34,518 nucleotides of DNA from Candidatus Heimdallarchaeota archaeon (GCA_016839875.1 JAEOTK010000269.1:1-34518); one strand, 5' to 3'. Positions 6,472-26,599 are shown, counted from the stretch's first letter. Numbers and translations: made by a program. The notes: generated from the letters alone by a model not told the origin.

Positions 6472-7965
6472 TTACCACAGAGCTCCAATCGCATCTGATA
6501 TCAGGTCAAAGACCTTTTCTGGCCACACTCCGAGGAGTATGATAACTACTGCAATTATTCCTAAAGATATTCCTTCAAATGCAGGTATTTTGAGTTTCTC
6601 TCCTTCATCACTCTCAGGTTTATCGAATACGATAATTTTGAGAATGTACAGGTAACCACCTAAAGCTAGTAATGAATTGATAACTGCCATAATTACAATT
6701 ACAATATTCATTATTGGCCAGCTGGCACCATTGAAAGCTGCAAGGATCACTAGAAGTTTTGAAACAAAACCACCAGTTATAGGAATTCCACCGAGTGATA
6801 GAAGACCTATTGTAAGAATAATACCTACGAAAGGTGATCTTCTTCCAAGACCTTTCATGTCACGAATATCTCTTGAACCTACTGCTGCAATTAATAGACC
6901 ACTAAGCAAAAAGAGGGATCCTTTTCCTGCTGCATGTGTTAAGATATGAAATACTGATGCTCCAATTCCAAGATCAGTTCCTGCTCCAATGCCAAGGACA
7001 ATGTAACCAAGATGTACTGTTGTAGAATATGCAAGAATTCTCTTGAAATCTATTATATCCTTTCTCCAGAATTGAGAGAATACAAGGAAGTTTCCTTCAA
7101 ACATGGTAAGAATAGCTAACCATGAGATGAAAATTCTTGTTGGTAAAAGACTGTCAGTAGCGAATGTCCAGTATAATGATCTGTAGATACCATAAGCACC
7201 TGCTTTAACAACAATTCCAGAAAGTAATGCTGATATTGTTGAAGGAGCACGTGAGTGGGCATCTGGTAGCCAAGCATTCAAGAACAACATTGCTGCAGTT
7301 ACACCAAAGCCTATTACGAAAAGAGCAATAATAGCTCCAGTTATAGGAGATCCAGTAGATGCAATGGTAGATGTTCTCAATACGCTGAAATTAACAGATC
7401 CATAGAAACCATATGTTAATGCAGTTCCTAATAGAATGAGCATACTTCCAGCTGTTGACATTATGAAATACTTCAGCGAAGCTTCTACAGCACCACGTTT
7501 CATTCGTTCAAATGCAACTAGAGCATAACCACTCAAAGCAAACATTTCCCAACCAACGAAGAGGGTAAAGAAGTTGTTTGACATTACCACTGCACTCAAA
7601 CCAGAGAATAGTGTTAAGATTAGAGCATAGTAGAAACCAAGCCCATCTTTTTCTTTCATATAATCAACACTGAATAATACTGCCATCCAAACTAAGAAAC
7701 CAAATATGGTAATCAGAATTGCTTGGAGGAGTCCGTATTCAAGTAGACCATCAGATGTTGTGTTCAAAACCCACATTGAGTTTACGAATATAGATACGAT
7801 TCCTAAGATGAAAACACCTAGTGCAATTACATTTGCAACTATGTGATTCAAGCATTTAGTACATATCTTAAATCGATTTAAGAAGTTCTTAAATTGCTCA
7901 AATAGGGCTAGTAGTCCAGCTCCTGCCAGAGGAACTATTAGTATTAGAGATAGATAGACGTTCAT
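6472..7965 (-). CDS. NuoN-like (ND2) antiporter-type membrane subunit
   Basis: The 497-aa, roughly 13-14-helix protein belongs to the proton-conducting NuoL/M/N / MrpA/D family. Seen: GWEMFALSGYALVAFER (the conserved Glu in the early helix), GAVEASLKYFIMS (with the channel Lys), WLPDAHSRAPSTISALLSG, and HILTHAAGKGSLFLLSG. The AVEASLKYF form and total length fit NuoN better than NuoM. Its start overlaps the last base of the NuoL-like gene. It ends the operon. No third antiporter subunit (NuoM) is present nearby, so the complex has two antiporter-type subunits as far as this window shows. Confidence 0.88.
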   Translation of the reverse strand: MNVYLSLILIVPLAGAGLLALFEQFKNFLNRFKICTKCLNHIVANVIALGVFILGIVSIFVNSMWVLNTTSDGLLEYGLLQAILITIFGFLVWMAVLFSVDYMKEKDGLGFYYALILTLFSGLSAVVMSNNFFTLFVGWEMFALSGYALVAFERMKRGAVEASLKYFIMSTAGSMLILLGTALTYGFYGSVNFSVLRTSTIASTGSPITGAIIALFVIGFGVTAAMLFLNAWLPDAHSRAPSTISALLSGIVVKAGAYGIYRSLYWTFATDSLLPTRIFISWLAILTMFEGNFLVFSQFWRKDIIDFKRILAYSTTVHLGYIVLGIGAGTDLGIGASVFHILTHAAGKGSLFLLSGLLIAAVGSRDIRDMKGLGRRSPFVGIILTIGLLSLGGIPITGGFVSKLLVILAAFNGASWPIMNIVIVIMAVINSLLALGGYLYILKIIVFDKPESDEGEKLKIPAFEGISLGIIAVVIILLGVWPEKVFDLISDAIGALW

Positions 7966-9800
7966 TAGACAACCACCACCAAGATAACAATTGCAGCTAC
8001 AGCAAGGATAGAGCCAAGTATCATATTCCAGTTAAGTTTTCCTGTTTTAAGGAAGGACAATTTTTGACCTATCCAAAATACTGGTTTAACAAAGACGATA
8101 TTGTATAGATGATCAATGTAGTAACCATTTGCTACAAAAGTTCTTACTGCTTTGAAAGGTTTAACTTTTTCAATTATGCCTACTTCAGTTTGACCTTTTC
8201 CATATAACAGGTATGCTAAACCAATTCCTAATAGAATTGCACCAAGTGCAATGAGGAATGGAACAATTTCGACATGGATTAGGACGTAGTCTCCAGGGTG
8301 TCCAGTTAGGAAGTTATGTAGAGGACCTTCGATAATGAATCCAGTAGCTACAACTAGAACAGCTAGAATACCCAAAGTTATTCGCATAATGTATTTTGGC
8401 TTATGTACATGAGCTCCTCGGTTTTTGCCGTGGAAAATCATGAAGAACATTCTTGATGCATAGAGAGCTGTTAAGAATGCTGTTAGCACAGTTACAATAA
8501 AGACAAACCAATTACCTTCTAGATAAGCAGCTGTTATGATCAATTCCTTAGAATATCCACCATTTGCTACTATTGGTAATCCCATCAGTCCAATTACACC
8601 AACTAGCATGAATCCATAAATCCATGGTAGCTCTTTTCTCAAACCACCCATCTTTTTGATATCTCTTTCTTCTGCTACAGAATGAATTATTGCTCCTGCA
8701 GACAAGAAGAGTAGTGCCTTAAAGATTGAATGTGAGAACAAATGTAATTGTCCAGCGAGTAGTCCATCTCCAGTTTCTCGAAGAGTAAATGCTAGAAACA
8801 TGTAACTCAATTGAGAGATTGTACTGTAAGCTAAAACTCTCTTCAGATCAGTCGTGACTAATGCTCCTATTGCAGCTAATACCGTTGATATTCCAGCTAT
8901 TATCATCAATACTATGTAGAAGAAGTCTACATTCCATATTGGACTTAATCTAGCAACTAGATATACACCAGCTTTAACCATTGTTGCTGCGTGTATTAGA
9001 GCTGAAACGGTTGTTGGACCTTGCATTGCATCAATATCTACTGTATCACCAGCACTAAGCCAGGATTGCAGTGGGAATTGTGCAGATTTTGTAATTGGAG
9101 CAAGGAGTAACAAGATACTCATTATGATTGTGTTACTTCCAACGAACAATTCATCAACAAACAAACTGCCAGAGGTAAAGTATGCCCAGGATAAGAATGC
9201 TAGAAATCCAACATCTCCTATACCAGTCATAATTAGAGCTTTGATACCACTGAGAGCGGGTTTCTTTCCTTCGTCACCTTCTTTCATATAGTGATGTGCT
9301 ATGAGGAAACATGAACAGAGTCCTACCATTTCCCATCCTATAAACAAGAAGATCATATCATGTGCGAAAACTAGCAATAGCATTCCACTTACGAACATCT
9401 GAATGAAGAACCAATATCTTGATTTGTATTTGTCTCCACCCATGTATTCAAGTGAGAAGAATGCAATAAGCATGCTTAGAACAGATACAATTAAACCCAT
9501 CAATACAGATAGCGAATCTAGATAAAATCCAGATTGAATCAAATTAGTGTCTCTGCTTATATCAGCACTTGCTGACCATGAGAGCCAATTGAAGTCATAA
9601 GCTTGTGCTGCACCATCAGTTTGAGCAAATACAGCATATATTATGATAGCTGCAACAGCAGATATTGCTATTGTAAGAACTCCAAAAATATCACGGATTG
9701 AAGTCCATTTCTTTAACAATAAGGACAAGAAAGCTCCAATCAGAGGTGCTAGTATTGCTATAATAGTTGAAATTAGTAATATCATTTCCACTTTTATCAC
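7965..9800 (-). CDS. NuoL-like (ND5) antiporter-type membrane subunit
   Basis: This 611-aa polytopic protein is the NuoL/FpoL-type antiporter subunit. Typical blocks are visible: GWEMVGLCSCFLIAHHY, GDVGFLAFLSWAYF, AQFPLQSWLSAG, ALIHAATMVKAGVYLVARL, and HSIFKALLFLSAGAIIH. The C-terminal 130 residues extend beyond the antiporter core, with one or more extra helices and a final hydrophobic helix, as in NuoL with its lateral helix. Length is typical (about 610-650). The start overlaps the NuoK-like gene by 4 bp. The role inferred is ion translocation driven by the hydrogenase reaction. Confidence 0.92.
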   Translation of the reverse strand: MIKVEMILLISTIIAILAPLIGAFLSLLLKKWTSIRDIFGVLTIAISAVAAIIIYAVFAQTDGAAQAYDFNWLSWSASADISRDTNLIQSGFYLDSLSVLMGLIVSVLSMLIAFFSLEYMGGDKYKSRYWFFIQMFVSGMLLLVFAHDMIFLFIGWEMVGLCSCFLIAHHYMKEGDEGKKPALSGIKALIMTGIGDVGFLAFLSWAYFTSGSLFVDELFVGSNTIIMSILLLLAPITKSAQFPLQSWLSAGDTVDIDAMQGPTTVSALIHAATMVKAGVYLVARLSPIWNVDFFYIVLMIIAGISTVLAAIGALVTTDLKRVLAYSTISQLSYMFLAFTLRETGDGLLAGQLHLFSHSIFKALLFLSAGAIIHSVAEERDIKKMGGLRKELPWIYGFMLVGVIGLMGLPIVANGGYSKELIITAAYLEGNWFVFIVTVLTAFLTALYASRMFFMIFHGKNRGAHVHKPKYIMRITLGILAVLVVATGFIIEGPLHNFLTGHPGDYVLIHVEIVPFLIALGAILLGIGLAYLLYGKGQTEVGIIEKVKPFKAVRTFVANGYYIDHLYNIVFVKPVFWIGQKLSFLKTGKLNWNMILGSILAVAAIVILVVVV

Positions 9801-10113
9801 CTCTTTAATGTAGCCATCTCGTCGCTATCCACGCTTCTTGCGTGACGATAGTTGTTAATGACGAGTGCCAATCCTATTGCCATAACTGCTGCGCCTACTG
9901 CTATTGATATTATCGGAAACACTTGAGCAAATTCAGTAAATGTGTTACCTGCAGCTTCAATTTGAGTTCCTAATGCAATAAAGACTACATTCACAGCTAT
10001 TGTCATAATTTCAATACCCATTAGAATCTTTATTACATTCCTTTTACCTAGCAGTGCATAAAATCCTACACCGAACAAGATAACAGCAAATATCAGAAGA
10101 AGTGTTTGATCCA

Positions 10114-10117
<4 letters not shown>
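9797..10117 (-). CDS. NuoK-like (ND4L / MrpC) membrane subunit
   Basis: The 106-aa protein has three transmembrane segments and the NuoK signature: a start helix, GLYALLGKRNVIKILMGIEIM-like spacing (here GFYALLGKRNVIK then LMGIEIMTIAVNVVFIAL, with the conserved membrane Glu), and a final helix with AVGAAVMAIGLALVI. NuoK forms part of the central axis of charged residues for proton movement. The ending HARSVDSDEMATLKR is a short cytoplasmic tail. It overlaps both neighbours by 4 bp, so it is translationally coupled in the operon. Confidence 0.93.
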
Positions 10118-12067
<1,950 letters not shown>

Positions 12068-12077
12068 TTAGGATTAT

Positions 12078-12087
12078 CTTATATGTT
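12078..12087 (-). promoter_or_regulatory. TATA box for the membrane-arm operon
   Basis: On the minus strand AACATATAAG lies about 30 bp upstream of the ATG at 12049, predicting a transcript start near 12055-12057. The gap back to hypF (12088-12218) also holds ATTCTTAAG (12145-12153), the core of the palindrome in front of hypD, and an imperfect AAGA...TCTT inverted repeat at 12134-12150. Confidence 0.4.
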
Positions 12088-12218
12088 CTTGCTTGTAACT
12101 CCTAAAGGGGTCACTTAAGCGACATTGTTAGTCAAGATTAGCTAATTCTTAAGGTTTATCGTGAGTAGTTGAGTAAATCTCTAAAAGAAAAAATACTTGT
12201 AATAACATTCTTAGGCTT

Positions 12219-15639
<3,421 letters not shown>

Positions 15640-15687
15640 TTATTGTTAGACTTTTTAAGTTTGGAGATGTATCTGAAAAATAGATTG

Positions 15688-15771
<84 letters not shown>

Positions 15772-15872
15772 ACAACTGCTGTTCTATTTACTCCGCTTAT
15801 TTTTTGAATTTAAACATTTCGACTTATTATTCCCCAGAAAGATTGTATTCGTATTTGTCTCCAATAGCAACA

Positions 15873-15878
15873 TTAAAA
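15873..15878 (+). promoter_or_regulatory. TATA-like element for the permuted 5S rRNA gene
   Basis: TTAAAA at 15873-15878 within CATTAAAAAG is centred about 26 bp before 15902, the base preceding the terminal stem of the 5S-like RNA. The spacing is right for archaeal TBP/TFB-directed initiation. A pyrimidine-rich run (TTATTTCTTTTTTTT) fills the gap. Confidence 0.4.
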
Positions 15879-15893
15879 AGTCATCTTATTTCT

Positions 15894-16090
<197 letters not shown>

Positions 16091-16179
16091 TAAATTTGGT
16101 TTTAAAACTGTAATTTTACTCTTTTTTGGAGAAAAAAACTTAATAATTAGCGTTTCAGTTTCGAATCGTTCTGGTTTGA

Positions 16180-16539
<360 letters not shown>

Positions 16540-16549
16540 ATAGGCATTC

Positions 16550-17197
16550 CTAAATCTTCTTGAATTTTAGAGTACTAGGTTCATAGATATCTCCATCATT
16601 AAGAAGCTCTTGAATAACAGATTCAGCTGTTGCTCTATCTAGTTTTGTTTTTTCTAGAATGCTCTCAAGTTCCACTCCTTCTTCATCGTCAGTAATTATT
16701 GTGTAGATTTGAGCTTTTTGTTCCAATGTATGTTTTTGAATTTGTTGCTTCTCAGATGGAATTGTAAGATCCTTCTTAAGATATCGTCTTATTTTCTTCA
16801 TTCTTAGATAGAGCTCCTTGTTAGGATCTTCAATCAGCAGCATCTGCTCAGGAAGAATATATATTTCATCTTCACTTATTCTAGGTTTTCCTATGAGTTC
16901 TACCTCATTGCCAATTTCATATTTTTTCATGTCTTCAGCATTTTCTTCCCATCCCTTTAATCTCACAGTATTTGTACCATCATCCAAAGTTAAGGATGTA
17001 AAAGATTTTTTCTCTCCTTCACCAGAACTGTGATATTTTTGAATTATCGTTCCATTTACTCTTACTTTGTAGATTTTCTCACCATTATATGTCTTCAGAA
17101 CCCATCTAAATCTCTCATCTCCTTCCTTTTCCATTCTTCCTTCAACGATGTCAGTAATGTAGAGAAATATAGGGGGCATTGGTACAAATTCACTCAT
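16550..17197 (-). CDS. RPA32-like single-stranded DNA-binding protein (OB fold plus winged helix)
   Basis: The 215-aa protein has an OB-fold domain (about residues 35-125). Diagnostic strands are KIYKVRVNGTIIQKYHSSGE, FTSLTLDDGTNTVRLKGWEE and YEIGNEVELIGKPRISEDEI, ending in ILPEQMLLIEDP. A basic linker follows, then a C-terminal winged helix (about residues 155-215: EGVELESILEKTKLDRATAESVIQELLNDGDIY). This two-domain layout matches RPA32/Stn1 and archaeal RPA-associated proteins, which bind ssDNA or mediate contacts in replication and repair. There are no zinc-binding cysteines. It diverges from the tRNA methylthiotransferase gene. Confidence 0.75.
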   Translation of the reverse strand: MSEFVPMPPIFLYITDIVEGRMEKEGDERFRWVLKTYNGEKIYKVRVNGTIIQKYHSSGEGEKKSFTSLTLDDGTNTVRLKGWEENAEDMKKYEIGNEVELIGKPRISEDEIYILPEQMLLIEDPNKELYLRMKKIRRYLKKDLTIPSEKQQIQKHTLEQKAQIYTIITDDEEGVELESILEKTKLDRATAESVIQELLNDGDIYEPSTLKFKKI

Positions 17198-17344
17198 TGT
17201 TGTTCACTAGAAATATTGTATATTGTTTTTTAAAGCTGTATCCAAAAATCTTTCTATCATTATAAAGTTTTATTGGAAACCGTTTTTTCAATAATATATT
17301 TGTCAATAAAATTTTTCTCACTGAACAATGCATTTTTTAAGTGA

Positions 17345-21079
<3,735 letters not shown>

Positions 21080-21083
21080 TTAA

Positions 21084-23597
<2,514 letters not shown>

Positions 23598-23598
23598 G

Positions 23599-23633
23599 AA
23601 AGAAAAGGGAGTTTAAGCATACCCTTCTCTTTT
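23599..23633. terminator. Bidirectional stem-loop terminator between gyrA and thioredoxin
   Basis: An imperfect inverted repeat pairs AAAGGG-side bases 23599-23609 with 23622-23632 (one mismatch), leaving a loop of about 12 nt, and is followed by T residues on the plus strand. It overlaps the last codons of the convergent thioredoxin gene. The arrangement suits termination from both sides. Confidence 0.4.
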
Positions 23634-24050
23634 ATCTAAATCACCAGAAATAATTTTTTTGAAGAGTTTATCAAATGGTTTTTTGCCTACTGCACCAACG
23701 ACGTTTCCTAGAAACTTACCATTTTGAAAAACTAGAAAGTTTGGTATAGATGAGATTCCATATTGCATTGCTGTGCGAGGATTTTTATCAACATTCAATT
23801 TTCCTATGGAAACCTGACCAGCCCATTCTTTTGAAAGTTGTTTCATTATTGGCTCCATCGTTCGGCAAGGAGCACACCATGCAGCCCAACAGTCAATCAC
23901 TACTATACCTGTTTGCTGAATGAAATCTTCAAATGATTGATCGTCAAGTTCTTGTAGTTCTGCAACTGGAAAAGTGCCAACCACAGGTACATCATCTTTC
24001 ATTAGTTTCAACATTTTTTCTCGCTTTATACGTTCCAACTCATCATCCAT
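23613..24050 (-). CDS. trxA: Thioredoxin
   Basis: The 145-aa protein is a cytoplasmic thiol-disulfide reductant. The redox motif WCAPC is at residues 58-62 (Cys59, Cys62), preceded by VVIDCWAA and followed by the cis-proline loop SSIPNFLVFQNGK. An N-terminal charged helix of about 35 residues (MDDELERIKREKM...) extends the usual 105-aa core; this extension is common in archaeal thioredoxins. The frame is open upstream to 24089, but the ATG at 24050 gives the family's N terminus. A TATA-like TTTAAA about 45 bp upstream and an inverted repeat at 24069-24089 mark its promoter. It diverges from the tandem winged-helix regulators. Confidence 0.93.
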   Translation of the reverse strand: MDDELERIKREKMLKLMKDDVPVVGTFPVAELQELDDQSFEDFIQQTGIVVIDCWAAWCAPCRTMEPIMKQLSKEWAGQVSIGKLNVDKNPRTAMQYGISSIPNFLVFQNGKFLGNVVGAVGKKPFDKLFKKIISGDLDKREGYA

Positions 24051-24068
24051 AATATTACACCATAGACT

Positions 24069-24089
24069 GTGTGTAAGATTCTCGCACAC
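24069..24089. promoter_or_regulatory. 21-bp interrupted palindrome in the thioredoxin promoter (candidate operator)
   Basis: Half-site GTGTG-N2-AGA is mirrored as TCT-N2-CACAC around a central T (24079); 8 of 10 positions pair. It lies between the thioredoxin TATA-like element (24092-24100, minus strand) and its start codon, where a bound protein would block initiation. The regulator is unknown; the neighbouring winged-helix genes are candidates. Confidence 0.4.
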
Positions 24090-24118
24090 GCTTTTAAATT
24101 ATTCTATAATACAAATAC

Positions 24119-24164
24119 GTAAAAGCGCAATACTTATTATGTGCATAAATAATACACATACGAG
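24119..24164 (+). promoter_or_regulatory. Upstream element copy 1 with palindrome TTATGTGCATAA
   Basis: These 46 nt run up to the ATG of the first winged-helix gene and match the 46 nt before the second gene at 39 of 46 positions. The core ACTTATTATGTGCATAAAT is identical over 19 nt. Inside it, TTATG-TG-CATAA (24137-24148) is an inverted repeat overlapping a TATA-like CTTATTATG about 28 bp before the start codon. The layout suggests a leaderless mRNA with an operator over the TATA box. Confidence 0.6.
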
Positions 24165-24557
24165 ATGCAAGCAGCAACCAACAAACACAGATGTTTAATT
24201 AATCTGCCTGAAGTTCTTGAGAACGGGGGAAAATGCGATATTTTTGAATGCTTGTTTGGCTTAAAAGCATTGCATGTTAAGATATATTTCTTTACTCTGA
24301 AGCAAAAACGAACGATTAAGGATATAGCTACTCATGTTGAAAGAGATCGAACAACAGCTGTAAGATTAATTCAAAGTATGATTAATCAAGGATTGATAAA
24401 CAGAGAGTCAGAGGAACTTCCATACGGAGGAATTCGGAATGTTTATTCAGGAATTCCGCAGGAAACAGTTAAGAAAAGGTTAAGAACGGTTGTAAAAGAC
24501 GTCGAAGTTGCAATTGAGAATCTTATCAAACAAGATTGGAGAACCATGCCGGATTAG
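24165..24557 (+). CDS. Winged-helix transcriptional regulator, paralogue 1
   Basis: The 130-aa protein is a DNA-binding regulator related to TrmB/MarR-like winged helices. The HTH reads KRTIKDIATHVERDRTTAVRLIQSMINQGLI (positions about 46-76), followed by a wing with ESEELPYGGIRNVYSG and a C-terminal helix (ETVKKRLRTVVKDVEVAIENLI) that probably dimerises. Three cysteines lie N-terminal to the HTH (Cys10, Cys24, Cys29). The protein is clearly homologous to the next gene along its whole length, and the duplication includes the upstream element. It diverges from thioredoxin, which suggests redox or stress control; the ligand is unknown. Confidence 0.8.
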   Translation: MQAATNKHRCLINLPEVLENGGKCDIFECLFGLKALHVKIYFFTLKQKRTIKDIATHVERDRTTAVRLIQSMINQGLINRESEELPYGGIRNVYSGIPQETVKKRLRTVVKDVEVAIENLIKQDWRTMPD

Positions 24558-24592
24558 AGCCTAAGTGAGTTAGACCTTATTTTCCTCGATTT

Positions 24593-24638
24593 GTAAAAGC
24601 ATAACACTTATTATGTGCATAAATCAAACACACACGAA
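24593..24638 (+). promoter_or_regulatory. Upstream element copy 2 with palindrome TTATGTGCATAA
   Basis: This is the second copy of the 46-nt element, ending exactly at the ATG of the second winged-helix gene. The palindrome is at 24611-24622. The equal spacing to both ATGs argues that 24639, not the GTG at 24615 lying inside the palindrome, is the true start of the second gene. Confidence 0.6.
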
Positions 24639-25073
24639 ATGTATAGATGTTTAGTTGATATTCCGGACAAGGTTAGTAGAAGTATAGGTCTAAGACATTG
24701 TGAATGTGAAGATTTCGAATGTGGCTTCTGTATTTGTCCTATTTTTGAATTCATGTTTGGTATGAAAGCATCACATATCAGCATCTATTTCTTTACTCTT
24801 AATGAGAAAAGATCAATAAAGCAAATAGCTGAAAGAATTGGCAGAGATAGAACCACAACACTCCGAATGATACAAAGTCTAATCGACAAAGGCATCATAA
24901 AGAAAGAAGTTGAGATGCTACCTCACGGAGGGATAAGACACTTATTCGCAGCTACTCCTCAAGAAGTTCTTAAGGAAAGATTAGAAACAATTTCAAGTGA
25001 ATTAAATAGTGTAGTAGGAAAACTAATTATTCAAGATTGGACTTCAGTCCGAGATAAGAAATCCCCGAATTGA
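24639..25073 (+). CDS. Winged-helix transcriptional regulator, paralogue 2, with Cys-rich N terminus
   Basis: The 144-aa protein is a tandem paralogue of the preceding regulator: KRSIKQIAERIGRDRTTTLR is the HTH, LPHGGIRHLF the wing, and a C-terminal helix follows. Compared with its sister it has an inserted Cys-rich segment HCECEDFECGFCICP. Together with Cys4 this gives six cysteines at residues 4, 21, 23, 28, 31 and 33. That density suggests binding of a metal or Fe-S cluster, or thiol redox sensing, but no known motif is matched exactly. Start chosen by alignment of the shared upstream element. It converges with the 206-aa acidic protein. Confidence 0.8.
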   Translation: MYRCLVDIPDKVSRSIGLRHCECEDFECGFCICPIFEFMFGMKASHISIYFFTLNEKRSIKQIAERIGRDRTTTLRMIQSLIDKGIIKKEVEMLPHGGIRHLFAATPQEVLKERLETISSELNSVVGKLIIQDWTSVRDKKSPN

Positions 25074-25089
25074 TGTTTTCTAATTTAAA

Positions 25090-25710
25090 TCAGAAATCAA
25101 AATCCTCTAATTCATCCATAGATCCTGTAAGCTTTTCCTGAACTTTTTTCTTCTTCTTATCTTTTACAGCAGTAACAGCTGTTGATAATTCAGATATAAA
25201 TTCTGAAGACATACTATCACCAGAAAACACCTTATCGTCTTCTGGTTGCTGTGTTGTTTCAACAGTTTCTGTTGGCGCTTCAGCAAAAGGAATTTGAGAA
25301 GATTCAGTAGGTTCAACAGCTTCAGTAGGGGTTTCCGCGAAGTCTAATTGAGAAGATGATGTAGCTCTAGAAGGATGATCTTCATGGCTTGCAGCGGGTT
25401 CTTCTTCTGTAGGTGTTTCTTCTAGACCAACAAGACCAGGATGAGATAAAGCTGCTTGTTGACCAACAGTAGCTACAGACTGATCAGAAACAAGACTCCC
25501 ATCTTGGAGCATCTTCACTATATCTTTGCATAAAGTTCGATAAGCTGGAGAAAGTTGATACATGTATCTGGGAAGATTAGAACGTATCTGTTCTAAGAAA
25601 TGAATCCCTGTTTCATAATCCTGTATGTAAAAAGCTTGAAATGCTTGCATTATCAATTGTTGAACAAGTTTGTCTGGTGGAACACTAGATTGTGGTTGAT
25701 GTGGGAACAT
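25090..25710 (-). CDS. Uncharacterised protein: helical N-domain, repeated acidic linker, EDFDF tail
   Basis: I do not recognise this 206-aa protein. Residues 12-70 look like a compact helical, TPR-like domain (LIMQAFQAFYIQDYETGIHF, then YRTLCKDIVKML). Residues 80-165 are a disordered acidic Ser/Thr/Pro/Glu linker with two tandem copies of an 18-residue unit, SSQLDFAETPTEAVEPT (119-135) and SSQIPFAEAPTETVETT (137-153). A third partial PTEEEP lies near 100. The C terminus has a lysine run (KDKKKKK) and ends in MDELEDFDF, an acidic-aromatic tail. Such a tail resembles short peptide ligands recognised by other proteins, so an adaptor role is plausible but unproven. No membrane segment or signal peptide. 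Confidence 0.7.
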   Translation of the reverse strand: MFPHQPQSSVPPDKLVQQLIMQAFQAFYIQDYETGIHFLEQIRSNLPRYMYQLSPAYRTLCKDIVKMLQDGSLVSDQSVATVGQQAALSHPGLVGLEETPTEEEPAASHEDHPSRATSSSQLDFAETPTEAVEPTESSQIPFAEAPTETVETTQQPEDDKVFSGDSMSSEFISELSTAVTAVKDKKKKKVQEKLTGSMDELEDFDF

Positions 25711-25918
25711 GAATTACCCCCATGTATCTTTTAGTGTGGAGATATAATAAAATTGTGGAAAAGGAAATTCTTCTTAGAAGATGTAAAATCAAATTCAAAC
25801 CGACTTATAACCTTAAATACAGATTTTTCAAGAGCACGAGAATGATTCTGATCCATTGATTGAAATTTCTTAATTTCTATTTGTTAACGTTTATTATTGT
25901 TCATGACCACCTCAACTT

Positions 25919-26587
25919 ATGAATACACACATGCAAGAACACCCTCCAGACAAAACCGTTTCATACTTTGCAGTGTTTCGTTATTGGAGAACATACTCAA
26001 ATCTCTTATACTTATTTCTAACATTCCCAATAGGAATAGCTTTCTTCGTTTATGCAGTAACAGTCTTCTCTGTCTCAGTTGGACTGATTGTTACATTTGT
26101 TGGTATAATTTTCCTATATGCATTTTTGTGGAGTCTCCCAAGGATAATGTTTGCAATGGGCTTACTAACAGAAACTTTAGTTGGAGTACAGATGCCTACT
26201 AAAGCATACAAACCATATGTTGAAGGAAGCTTCTTTCAGAGAGCAATAGACTCTTTAAAAGATAAAAGAATTGTAAAGACCTTCTTTTACTTCCTACTTC
26301 CGGCTATGCCTATAGGGATTGCACTGTTCACCATATTTGTAACTTTACTTTCTGTTTCAGTAAGTTTAATTGCACTACCCTTTGCTTATGTTATAGAATT
26401 TGCTCGTGGGAATTATGAAGTATGGATACATTATGTATTCAATTCTTGGGCTCCCCAGTGGGCAGGCATTGTGCTACTAATCTTGAGTCCCCTAGTAGGA
26501 TTTATTTTACTTACTGTTTCGCTACATCTGAGTAATAAACTAGCGATATTACATGGTCGAATGGTAAGAAAAATTCTAATACAATAA
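25919..26587 (+). CDS. Putative sensor-domain membrane protein
   Basis: The 222-aa protein has four main hydrophobic segments arranged as two similar halves: LYLFLTFPIGIAFFVYAVTV and the later FYFLLPAMPIGIALFTIFVT. This pattern, FP-[IL]-G-I-x-x-F followed by a second helix and a charged cytoplasmic loop, matches the putative sensor domain found at the N terminus of some two-component kinases. No kinase domain follows here, so it is a stand-alone sensor-type membrane protein; the signal is unknown. A strong stem-loop/T-run lies just after the stop. It diverges from the acidic 206-aa gene. Confidence 0.65.
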   Translation: MNTHMQEHPPDKTVSYFAVFRYWRTYSNLLYLFLTFPIGIAFFVYAVTVFSVSVGLIVTFVGIIFLYAFLWSLPRIMFAMGLLTETLVGVQMPTKAYKPYVEGSFFQRAIDSLKDKRIVKTFFYFLLPAMPIGIALFTIFVTLLSVSVSLIALPFAYVIEFARGNYEVWIHYVFNSWAPQWAGIVLLILSPLVGFILLTVSLHLSNKLAILHGRMVRKILIQ

Positions 26588-26599
26588 ATTCTTTCAAGT

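Noticed and set aside
6677..6949. 90-codon plus-strand ORF inside the NuoN-like gene
   Set aside because: Antisense shadow of a strongly conserved membrane subunit; no family match.
12134..12150. AAGA...TCTT near-palindrome upstream of the membrane-arm operon
   Set aside because: One-base offset between half-sites and not clearly related to the perfect palindromes; too weak to call alone.
25897..26202. 101-codon ORF overlapping the start of the sensor-like gene in another frame
   Set aside because: The overlapping 222-aa frame has clear membrane segments and family resemblance; this one does not.
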